DNA from: Candidatus Rokuibacteriota bacterium
Lineage (GTDB): Bacteria; Methylomirabilota; Methylomirabilia; Rokubacteriales; CSP1-6
DNA: 64,000 nucleotides
Assembly (NCBI GenBank): GCA_003220685.1
Contig: QHTE01000063.1
Span: 1-64,000 of the forward strand
Direction: 5' to 3'
The notes below the pieces were generated by a model, which saw only the letters and a program-made list of their open reading frames with translations, did no database searches and had not been told where the DNA came from. This document shows, one piece after another, positions 45,453 through 52,503 of this stretch. Every line of letters begins with the position of its first letter. Within the stretch, counting starts at the first letter, position 1. Position numbers and translations under genes: made by a program.

Positions 45453-45878
45453 TGGCGTGTGCATTCCGCCCCGTCGTAGCCGGCGACGCTGAAGAGCGCC
45501 GGCGTGCCGGGTTTTCCCCTCCCCAGTATCAGGTTTTTCCCCAGTGTGCAGCCGATTCGATGATCGCTAGCCTACTGGTGGCAGTCCGCCCAAAGTAAGA
45601 AGCGCACCGGCCATAAGGCCGAGCTTGTGACGGCGTGCGGTGTCGGGCGCGATCGGATTCGACCGGACGGTGGCGAGACGGAGCGGATTGCCTCGAGTGG
45701 CTTGCCTTCAGCCCTCCTTCGTCTTCAAAACCTCGTGGCCCAAGGGAGCAGCCAGAGTCGTCGGATCGCTGACTCAGCCGAGAAGAGCCGCAGGGCGCTC
45801 ATCCGGAGCCACGTCCTTGTCACGATGAGTCTTCAGAGACTCCGGTCAAGCGATGGCGCCTCGAAGGAGGGAGGGACG
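45453..45878. other. 426-bp stretch without a supported gene
   Basis: It holds the hairpin at 45479-45514 and two direct repeats TCCCCAGT (45520-45527 and 45538-45545) separated by an AT-richer gtatcaggttttt-like spacer. Beyond that only weak open frames run through it, including an upstream extension of the GIY-YIG frame from 45627. Base composition is less GC-rich than the neighbourhood. Confidence 0.6.
45479..45514 (+). terminator. Hairpin and T-run after the selenoprotein gene
   Basis: GCCGGCG (45479-45485) pairs with CGCCGGC (45497-45503) around an 11-nt loop; gtgccggg and TTTT follow. It lies 27 bp after the stop and fits a rho-independent terminator, although the T-run is 8 nt beyond the stem. 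Confidence 0.5.
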
Positions 45879-46172
45879 ATGTCGTGGATCAACCCAACTC
45901 GTTATCCGTTCACGCAGAGATCCGTCGTCGTGAACGCGCCGATGCAATCGGGCGTCTACGCGCTCCACAATGGGATCAGATGGATCTACGTTGGTGAGAC
46001 CTCGGACATTCTCGCCCAACTGGTCCAGCTTCTGAACGGGGACAATGCGTTCCTCACGGTGTTCAGGGACTTGACGTTCAGTTACGAGCTTCTTCCCGAG
46101 GTGACACGGGCGTGGCGGCGGGCTGAACTGGTCCGGGAGTTTCGGCCGATCTGCAATGCTCAGCTGGTCTAA
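45879..46172 (+). CDS. GIY-YIG-like small protein
   Basis: 97 residues. SGVYALHNGIRWIYVGETSDI matches the GIY-(10-11)-YIG core of the nuclease family (as GVY...YVG), and a later RAWRRAELVREFRPICN segment supplies the expected Arg, Glu and Asn positions. It is short for a full nuclease, and no second domain is attached. A GGAGGGAGGGA element precedes the ATG at 45879. The region is less GC-rich than its neighbours, suggesting acquisition from elsewhere. The catalytic status is uncertain. Confidence 0.65.
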   Translation: MSWINPTRYPFTQRSVVVNAPMQSGVYALHNGIRWIYVGETSDILAQLVQLLNGDNAFLTVFRDLTFSYELLPEVTRAWRRAELVREFRPICNAQLV

Positions 46173-46410
46173 AGCTGGCGAGCAGGCAACCGAGCCCTTC
46201 ACCTGAGCGAGCTGACCGCCGATCTTCTCAGAGGCGTACGCACCTCTGCCGTCGCTGTCGTGATCTCACTCCGCGCGGTCGCACTCACCTCCTAGGGTTG
46301 CGCGGTATTGCCAGCGGAGGCGCGACGCTGGGCGGAGGCGCTACCAGAGGGAGCGGCGCAAGGCGCACCGTCCAGCGGACGATGCGTCCGGCCTTCGCGC
46401 TCGGAAACGC

Positions 46411-46764
46411 TCAGAATTTCTTCGGCGCCTCCTCGGGTGGGGCCGGGGCTGGCACGCGCTGGCCCAGGGAGAGCCGAGTCAGAATCTTGTCTCCGTTCTC
46501 TTCCCGGTACATCGCAACCACGAGCATACCCTCGCCGAGGACTCCGGGCCGCAGGCGTGACCCCGGCGGCGTCAGCAACGTCGTGCCGTCCTTGAGCGTG
46601 AGCTGCGTCCCCGATTCGTCGACGCTCTGCACCTGACCGACCAGCACTTTCTCCTCCGCTTGCTCCCGTTCCGGCGCACCTGCGCCGCCGGTCGTCTGAC
46701 CGATCGCGAACGCCGGGGCGAAACCAATGGTGAGGACCAGCCCCGCGAGAATCAGTTTCTTCAC
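46411..46764 (-). CDS. Secreted small protein with beta-strand-rich domain
   Basis: 117 residues: a signal peptide (KKLILAGLVLTIGFAPAFA-I), a short Gly/Glu-rich linker, and a domain VLVGQVQSVDESGTQLTLKDGTTLLTPPG that resembles small OB/SH3-like periplasmic folds. The GTG at 46764 has an AGGAGGG element 5 bp upstream. The end is Pro-rich (PAPAPPEEAPKKF). No known family could be named. The 46173-46410 stretch after it shows no gene. Confidence 0.7.
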   Translation of the reverse strand: MKKLILAGLVLTIGFAPAFAIGQTTGGAGAPEREQAEEKVLVGQVQSVDESGTQLTLKDGTTLLTPPGSRLRPGVLGEGMLVVAMYREENGDKILTRLSLGQRVPAPAPPEEAPKKF

Positions 46765-46987
46765 TAGACCCTCCTGTGCCGCGGGCACGCTGCGGCGATC
46801 GTTGATGCCTCGATCGTTCACGACTATTGATGCCCCCCATTCGACGTGTGAATCCAGAGGGGCAATCCTGCAACGCGGGATCGGGGCTTTCCTCTCCCCC
46901 GGCAGGCGGTCTAGCGGACTCACGCGAGCCGCCTGGCCGCTTTCGCTGAGTTGCGTCCGCTCCGACGATCTGCCACGATCTGCACAC

Positions 46988-47362
46988 GTGCGCTCGACCG
47001 GGCCTCAGCTCCTTCCCGTCCCGATGTTCTTCGGCTCGTTCGCCTGGTCGTTCGTGTTCGTGAGCCTGCCCTTCCACATCCAGCGCGTCAGCACCCTGGA
47101 GCCTGCGGCCACCTTGCGGTGGACGGGCTGGATCGTCGCCCCCGTGTTCCCCCTGATCGTCTCTCGAGTCGTCCAGCACGCGGGCGGCTCGGCGATCGGA
47201 GTGATCAACGCGGCGCGCATTGGCGCGGGCTTCCTCGGGCCGGTGGCCGCGACCACCTTGCTCGCCTGGACCTCGCCCGCCGTCGTCTACTTCCTGCTGG
47301 CGTCGGTCGGTCTGGCGTGTGTGCCCCTCGTCCGGATGCGCGAGGCCGGAGCGCGGGCGTGA
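46988..47362 (+). pseudogene. MFS transporter remnant with large internal deletion
   Basis: 124 residues. The first ~45 (PMFFGSFAWSFVFVSLPFHI ... LRWTGWIV) look like the first helix and loop of a major facilitator transporter. The following segment (SRVVQHAGGSAIGVINAARIGAGFLGPVAA ... VVYFLLASVGLACVPLVRM) looks like its last two or three helices. The roughly 250 residues in between are missing, with the frame kept. A functional transporter is not possible. Its stop overlaps the GTG of the ABC ATPase gene. Confidence 0.7.
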
Positions 47363-48456
47363 GCCCGAGCGAACGGCCGCTCGTAGACATTCGCCTCGAC
47401 GAGCTCGATACGCGCGGGGGCGTCCCGCCAGGCGTCTCGGGAGTCACGCAGCACGTCCGCTACGGCGAGTTCTTCACTTTCCTCGGCCCGCCCAAATCGG
47501 GCAAGTCCGACGTGCTGCGCGCGATCGCCGGGTTCCTGCCGGTCACGCGCGGTCGCGTGCTCGTCGACGGCCGTGACATCTCGGCCGTGCCGCCGCGCCT
47601 GCGCGGCGTCGGCTACGTCTTCCAGGACGGCGCGCTCTGGCCGCACATGCGGGTGGGGGAGCACGTCGCGTTCGGACTGCGCCAGCAGGGGCTCCCCGCC
47701 GACGAGATCGCGCGCCGGGTGGCGACCGTGCTCGGTCGGCTCGGGCTCGCGAGCGTCGAGGCGCGGAAGCCCCCCGAGCTCACGCTCGAGCAGCGCCGTC
47801 GTCTCGCGCTGGCGCGGGCGCTCGCCGTCGAGCCGCAAGTTCTGCTCCTCGACGAGCCGCTCGCGAATCTCGACCCGACGGCGCGCAAGACGCTCAGGCT
47901 CGAGCTGACGAAGCTACATCGCGATCTGGCGGTGACGACGGTGCAAGCCACGCGCAACGCGGCAGACGCACTGGCCCTCTCGGACCGGCTCGCGGTCATC
48001 GACGGCGGCCGTGTCCTTCAGGTGGGCGATCCGGCGGATCTCTATCAACGACCCCGGAACCGGGCAGTCGCCGAGGCCCTCGGTCCCGCCAATTTCCTTC
48101 CGGTCCGGGTCGTCGAACATCGCGACCTCGGGGTCGTCGTGGAGACGGCGCGCGGCGACCGTGTGCCGGTCGCCGGCATGGGGATGCACCGCGTCGGCGA
48201 TCGCGGGCTCCTGGTGCTGAGACCCGAGACCCTGTCGATGACGGAGGCCGCGATGGCGCGGGGCCCGAGCATTCCCGGCCGAATCGCCCTGCGCGTCTTC
48301 GAGGGCTCGCGCCACCTCTACGAGATCGAGATCGGCGCGGGCAACCCGGTGCAGGTCGAGCTTCCCGCCGCCGGTGAGACCCGCATCTTCCGCCTCGGCG
48401 ACCAGGTCCGCGTCGAAATCTCCACCGAAACCGTCGTCCTGATCCCCGACCCCTAG
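47359..48456 (+). CDS. ABC transporter ATPase (PotA/MalK type) with degenerate signature and H-loop
   Basis: 365 residues with the architecture of importer ATPases: nucleotide-binding domain (1-235) plus a C-terminal TOBE region. Walker A is GPPKSGKS (43-50), the Q-loop VFQD, and Walker B VLLLDEPLANLD (161-172). The signature LSGGQ is LTLEQ (141-145), and the switch histidine (normally VTHDQ) is replaced in VQATRN (Arg199). No permease or binding protein is adjacent; the upstream neighbour is a decayed MFS gene. It may be inactive or have a regulatory role. The GTG at 47359 overlaps the preceding stop. Confidence 0.85.
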   Translation: MSPSERPLVDIRLDELDTRGGVPPGVSGVTQHVRYGEFFTFLGPPKSGKSDVLRAIAGFLPVTRGRVLVDGRDISAVPPRLRGVGYVFQDGALWPHMRVGEHVAFGLRQQGLPADEIARRVATVLGRLGLASVEARKPPELTLEQRRRLALARALAVEPQVLLLDEPLANLDPTARKTLRLELTKLHRDLAVTTVQATRNAADALALSDRLAVIDGGRVLQVGDPADLYQRPRNRAVAEALGPANFLPVRVVEHRDLGVVVETARGDRVPVAGMGMHRVGDRGLLVLRPETLSMTEAAMARGPSIPGRIALRVFEGSRHLYEIEIGAGNPVQVELPAAGETRIFRLGDQVRVEISTETVVLIPDP

Positions 48457-48509
48457 AACAGGCTCGACGTACCTCGCGGGCCTCTGATGTGGGCGGTGGT
48501 GAGCCGGGC

Positions 48510-48643
48510 GGCGGCGAGGGGGCAGGGGGTGCCCGCCGCGACCTGTGTAGTCAGGGTTGTCCCGAGATGGCCCCTTCTAAGAAAAGTCCGCCCCGCGCAG
48601 CAGCTACCAGGTCGCGGCGGGCACCCCCTGCCCCCTCGCCGCC
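48510..48643. repeat. 36-bp perfect inverted repeat with 62-bp spacer
   Basis: Arms 48510-48545 and 48608-48643 are exact reverse complements over 36 bp (ends ggcggcgagggggcag and gcccgccgcgacctg). Similarity continues imperfectly on both sides. The spacer (48546-48607) contains no gene. The element occupies almost the whole gap between the ABC ATPase gene and the convergent phosphodiesterase gene. It resembles a miniature inverted-repeat element or a very large hairpin; target-site duplications are not clear. Confidence 0.85.
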
Positions 48644-48674
48644 AGCCCGCCCCGCCGCGCGCGCAAGCGAGAGG

Positions 48675-49439
48675 CTAGACGATGTAAATACGATCCTGCT
48701 CGAGGATCGAAATCCGCCGAGGGTCGATGCGCGCGAGCTCTTCGCCAACTTCTTCGTGGAACTGCGGCTTCACGTGGAAGATCCAGACCGGCAGGTCCGG
48801 CGGCAGCTTGTCGAGCTCGCGGCGAATCAGGGCCGGCGTCATGTGCTTGGCGACCTGGGCGAGCGGACCGAGGCGATTCGGGAAGGCGCACTCGAGAATG
48901 ATCGCGCGCAGACCGCGCAGGCTCCGCGCGGTCTGCCACAGAGCCTCGGTCGGCCCGGTATCGCCCGAGTAGATCAGACCGCTGGAGCCGTCGTGGATGA
49001 CGAATCCGGAGGCCGGGACCGAATGGCTCACCGCCACGGGCGTCACCCAGAGGTCCGAGACGCGCTGCTCGACGTCTTCGATCAGGGTCCGGAACTTCAC
49101 CACCGGGACGTCCGGGTGGGGAATCTTGCTGAAGTCGGGCCAGAGCACGTTGTTGAAGACGCTCCCTCGGAGCGTGGTGATCACCGGATCGATGCTGCTG
49201 ATCGTGACCGCCGCGCCGACCTCGCAGAACGCGAGCGTCTCGGTGAGATAGGCCAGTCCCGCGACGTGGTCCAGATGCGCGTGGGAGATGATCGCGTGCT
49301 CGATCGCGAGCTGCTGCGGAACCGTGAGAGCGCCGGTGACCGAGCCGCCGTCGATGAGAGTCTTGTCGTTGATGAGGAAGCAGGATGGGCGATGTCCGAG
49401 CCCTTCGCCTCCGAAGGCGCCGAGCACACGAATTTTCAT
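48675..49439 (-). CDS. Metallo-beta-lactamase-fold phosphodiesterase (class II cyclic nucleotide PDE-like)
   Basis: 254 residues. The HAHLDHVAGL metal motif (HxHxDH, near residue 60), VSHSVPASGFVI, and YSGDTGPTEALW blocks match the class II cyclic-nucleotide phosphodiesterase branch (CpdP/PDE1-like). It begins KIRVLGAFGGEGLGHRPSCFLI. It would cleave cAMP or a similar phosphodiester in the cytoplasm. It is transcribed divergently from the corrinoid protein gene, with 51 bp between start codons. Confidence 0.85.
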   Translation of the reverse strand: MKIRVLGAFGGEGLGHRPSCFLINDKTLIDGGSVTGALTVPQQLAIEHAIISHAHLDHVAGLAYLTETLAFCEVGAAVTISSIDPVITTLRGSVFNNVLWPDFSKIPHPDVPVVKFRTLIEDVEQRVSDLWVTPVAVSHSVPASGFVIHDGSSGLIYSGDTGPTEALWQTARSLRGLRAIILECAFPNRLGPLAQVAKHMTPALIRRELDKLPPDLPVWIFHVKPQFHEEVGEELARIDPRRISILEQDRIYIV

Positions 49440-49490
49440 CGCCTCGATGATACTAACACACGGGAATCGTTGTAAGATGACGCGTAACCG

Positions 49491-50162
49491 ATGGGCGACG
49501 AAACGTTCGACTATCCGACTATGGCGCGCGCGTTGATCCTGGGCGACAAGGACACGGTGGCCCGTAAGACGCGCGAGGGTCTCGACCTCTCGCTCGACCC
49601 CAAGGCGCTCATCTTCAAGGGGCTCATCCCCGGCATGGACGTCGTCGGCGAGAAGTTCCGCCGCAACGAGTACTACGTGCCCCAAGTGTTGCTCTCGGCG
49701 CGGGCGATGTACGCGGGGCTCGATCTGCTGAAGCCGCTGATCACGGCCTCGGCCCGCGGCGGCGACTACCTCGGCATCGTCGTGATCGGCACCGCGCAGG
49801 GCGACCTGCACGACATCGGCAAGAACCTCGTGGCGATGATGCTGGAGGGCGCCGGGTTCAAGGTGGTGAACCTCGGCCGCGACGTGGCGCCGGAGGCGTT
49901 CGTGTCGGCCGTCGGCGAGCACGGCGCCAACCTGGTCGGCATCTCGGCGCTGATGACCACGACCATGCCCGCGATGAAGCGCACGATCGACGCGCTGATC
50001 AAGGCCGGGCTCCGCGAGCGCGTGAAGGTCATGGTGGGGGGCGCGCCGGTGAGCCAGGCCTTCGCCGACGAGATCGGCGCCGACGGCTACGCCAAGGACT
50101 CCACCCTGGCCGTCGTCAAGGCCAAGGCCCTCGTCGCTGCGGCGGCGGAGGTCGCGTCGTGA
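49491..50162 (+). CDS. Corrinoid (B12-binding) methyltransferase protein
   Basis: 223 residues in two parts: the helical cap (residues ~5-90, with KGLIPGMDVVGEKFRRNEYYVPQ) and the Rossmann domain carrying the cobalt-ligating DxHxxG motif (QGDLHDIGKN, near residue 105) and SALMTTTMPAMK. This equals the cobalamin module of MetH or the MtgC/MttC/MtbC corrinoid proteins. It overlaps the following homocysteine methyltransferase gene by 4 bp, so that enzyme is its likely partner. The natural methyl donor is unknown. Confidence 0.93.
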   Translation: MGDETFDYPTMARALILGDKDTVARKTREGLDLSLDPKALIFKGLIPGMDVVGEKFRRNEYYVPQVLLSARAMYAGLDLLKPLITASARGGDYLGIVVIGTAQGDLHDIGKNLVAMMLEGAGFKVVNLGRDVAPEAFVSAVGEHGANLVGISALMTTTMPAMKRTIDALIKAGLRERVKVMVGGAPVSQAFADEIGADGYAKDSTLAVVKAKALVAAAAEVAS

Positions 50163-51109
50163 AGGCGCGGGGCTGGGAGGTCGTCGAGCGGGTGCGCGCG
50201 GGCGAGTCGCTCGTGTTCGACGGCGGCTACGGGACCATGCTGTTCGCGGCGGGGCTCGCGAACGGCGCGTGCCCGGAGCTCTGGAACGATACCCGCGCCG
50301 CGGTGGTGCAGGGGATCCACGCCGGATACTTCGGTGCCGGCAGCCAGATCGTCGAGACGAACACGTTCGGCGGCACGCGCCTGAAGCTGAACGAATACAA
50401 GCTCGGCGACCGGACGCGCGAGCTGAACGAGAGGGGCGCGCGCCTGGCACGGGCGGCCGCGCCCGCGGAGGGCTACATCGCCGGGTCGATCGGACCCACG
50501 AGCCGTCTGCCGGTCGACTACGCGCTCGACGAAGGCGTCACCGACGAGCAATACGTCGAGACGTTCCGCGAGCAGGCCGAGGCCCTCGCCGAGGGCGGCA
50601 TCGATCTCTTCGCGGTGGAGACCATGATGTTCCCGCAGGAGGCCACGGCGGCGATCCGCGCGTGCAAGGCGGCGGCCGACCTGCCGGTCATGGCCACCAT
50701 GTTCTTCCAGTACGAGGAGATTCACGACCGCGACCGGACCATGTGGGGCGAGAGCCCCGCCGAGGTCGCGAAGAACCTGCTCGCGGCGGGCGCCGACGTC
50801 ATCGGGATGAACTGCGGCCGGGGCCCGGACCGGGCGATCGTGATCATCCGCGAGATGCGGCGGGTCACCGACGCGCCGCTCGTGGCCTATCCCAACGCCG
50901 GCCTGCCGATCACGACGGGCGACACCGTGACCTACGAGCTCGGCCCCGAGGAGATGGCGCGCGAGTACCCGGCGCTCCTGGACGCCGGCTGCAACATCGT
51001 GGGCGCTTGCTGCGGCTCCAATCCCGATCACATCCGCCGCATCGCCGCGGTCGTGCGAGCCGCAGGGCGTCGGCGGGCTGGGCCCCGCCCGCCCGAGGCG
51101 AGCCTGTGA
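50159..51109 (+). CDS. Homocysteine S-methyltransferase domain protein (MetH module 1-like)
   Basis: 316 residues forming the zinc TIM barrel that methylates homocysteine. Typical blocks are VFDGGYGTMLFAAGL, IVETNTFGGTRLKL and SIGPTSRL; zinc cysteines lie in GMNCGRG and NIVGACCGSNPDHIR. The GTG at 50159 overlaps the corrinoid gene stop. The last ~20 residues (RAAGRRRAGPRPPEASL) are encoded by the first unit of a 62-bp tandem repeat. Together with its neighbours it forms a split methionine-synthase-like system. Confidence 0.9.
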   Translation: MKARGWEVVERVRAGESLVFDGGYGTMLFAAGLANGACPELWNDTRAAVVQGIHAGYFGAGSQIVETNTFGGTRLKLNEYKLGDRTRELNERGARLARAAAPAEGYIAGSIGPTSRLPVDYALDEGVTDEQYVETFREQAEALAEGGIDLFAVETMMFPQEATAAIRACKAAADLPVMATMFFQYEEIHDRDRTMWGESPAEVAKNLLAAGADVIGMNCGRGPDRAIVIIREMRRVTDAPLVAYPNAGLPITTGDTVTYELGPEEMAREYPALLDAGCNIVGACCGSNPDHIRRIAAVVRAAGRRRAGPRPPEASL

Positions 51110-51173
51110 AGGTCGTGCGAGCCGCAGGGCGTCGGCGGGCTGGGCCCCGCCCGCCCAAGGCGAGCCTGTGAAA
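51050..51173 (+). repeat. 62-bp tandem duplication, repeat family 2
   Basis: Two units, 51050-51111 and 51112-51173, differ at one internal base and the last base; a fragment of a third follows (51174-51190). Each contains the hairpin GGCGGGC-tgggcccc-GCCCGCC and ends gcctGTGAA. The unit is related to the copy at 41264-41321. As 62 is not a multiple of 3, the reading frame changes between units; the first supplies the C-terminus of the upstream gene. Confidence 0.9.
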
Positions 51174-51208
51174 ATCGTGCGCGCTCGAGGACGCCAGAAG
51201 CACCCGTA

Positions 51209-51961
51209 GTGGCTCAGCCGTTTTCCACCCGCCTCAGAGTTCTCACCGCCCTCCCGCTCGAGATCGATCCCGACGAGGTTCTGCGCTTCCAGGGGTACAA
51301 AAAGGCAGTCGACCGGCCCGGTCCCGAGGTGCTGGCGCTCCTCGACGAGGCGCTCGCCCTCGGTCGTGCGCTGATCGCCCCGCGCGCGGTCGTCCGCTGG
51401 CTCGGCGTGTCGCGCCTCGGCGCCGGCACCATCGAGACCGGGGGCGTCGTGCTGACGATTCCGAGCGTCGATCGCCTGTGGGGACCGATCGAGTGGCTGG
51501 CGGCCGCCGTGTGCACTATCGGCGACGAGCTGGAGCGGCGCGTCGCCGAGCTGTGGGAGGCCCGCGAGCTGCCGCTGGCCGCCATGCTCGACAGCGTCGG
51601 CTCGGGCGCCGTCGAGAGCCTGGCCGAGTACGTCAACGATCTCTTCTGTCAGGAGGCGATCCCGCTCGGGCTGCCGGTCACGAACCGGGTGAGCCCAGGC
51701 TACGGGAGCTGGGACGTGAGGCAGCAGACGGCGTTGTTCGCTATCTGTCCGGGCGACCCGATCGGCGTCGGCCTCAACGAGGCCTGCTTCATGACGCCGG
51801 TGAAGTCCATCTCGCTGCTGGCCGCCGCGGGAGCGCGCGCGAAGGTCGACCACTACTTCAGCCAGTGCGCCCGTTGCTGGATGCGCGATTGCGCCTACCG
51901 CCGCACCCCGGCCCGCAAGAGCGTCCACCGCAAACCCAGCTCGCCGCCAAGCCGAGAGTGA
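51209..51961 (+). CDS. Methionine synthase activation-domain protein (MetH module 4-like)
   Basis: 250 residues resembling the SAM-binding reactivation domain of B12-dependent methionine synthase. The SAM motif RxxxGY is present in NRVSPGYGSWDVRQQ, and the CTIGDELERRVAELW and PVKSISLLAAAG blocks match. A Cys cluster (QCARCWMRDCAYR) near the end could bind metal or a cluster. It would re-methylate inactive cob(II)alamin on the corrinoid protein encoded upstream. The GTG at 51209 lies just after the tandem repeat. Confidence 0.85.
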   Translation: MAQPFSTRLRVLTALPLEIDPDEVLRFQGYKKAVDRPGPEVLALLDEALALGRALIAPRAVVRWLGVSRLGAGTIETGGVVLTIPSVDRLWGPIEWLAAAVCTIGDELERRVAELWEARELPLAAMLDSVGSGAVESLAEYVNDLFCQEAIPLGLPVTNRVSPGYGSWDVRQQTALFAICPGDPIGVGLNEACFMTPVKSISLLAAAGARAKVDHYFSQCARCWMRDCAYRRTPARKSVHRKPSSPPSRE

Positions 51962-51978
51962 TTTGATACGATGCGGGG

Positions 51979-52503
51979 ATGCGGCGGGATAACGTGATTC
52001 TCGTGGGATTCATGGGCGCGGGGAAATCGGTGTGCGGGCGCCTGCTCGCGCGCCGGCTTGGGCGCTGCTTCGTCGAGACCGACGACATCATCGTGGCCAG
52101 CGAGGGCCGCTCGATCCCCGAGATCTTCCGCGAGGCGGGCGAGGCTCGCTTCCGCCAGCTCGAGGGCGACGTCGTCGAGGCCCTCAAGCTGAAGTCCGGT
52201 GAAGTCATCGCGACCGGCGGCGGCATGCCGTGCCGCGACGGCCGCATGGAGCTCTTGCGCGAGCTGGGGACCGTGGTGTGGCTCGACGGCGACCTGGGCG
52301 AGCTGTACGCGCGCGCCAGCCGCGTCGGCCACCGCCCCATGCTCGAGGGCCGCTCGATGGCCGAGATCGAGGAGCTCTACCGGTCGCGACAGCTGTCCTA
52401 CCGGCGGGCGCACATCACGATCGACACGACCGGGATCGGTGCCGACCAGGTCGTCGCGCGCATTCTGAGCGCGCTCCGGGAGGCGCATGACATACGAGCT
52501 TAG
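51979..52503 (+). CDS. aroK: Shikimate kinase
   Basis: 174-residue kinase of the aromatic amino acid pathway. The P-loop is GFMGAGKS (residues ~10-17), shikimate-binding residues are in ETDD and FREAGEARFR, the GGG motif is in ATGGGMPC, and the lid Arg is in RVGHRPML. It overlaps the next gene by 17 bp. Its place inside the methionine cluster is unusual. Confidence 0.93.
   Translation: MRRDNVILVGFMGAGKSVCGRLLARRLGRCFVETDDIIVASEGRSIPEIFREAGEARFRQLEGDVVEALKLKSGEVIATGGGMPCRDGRMELLRELGTVVWLDGDLGELYARASRVGHRPMLEGRSMAEIEELYRSRQLSYRRAHITIDTTGIGADQVVARILSALREAHDIRA

Noticed and set aside
46951-47358. Upstream extension of the ABC ATPase frame through the MFS remnant
   Set aside because: The extension is Arg/Pro-rich nonsense, while the other frame encodes recognisable transporter helices. 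The GTG at 47359 forms the usual GTGA overlap.
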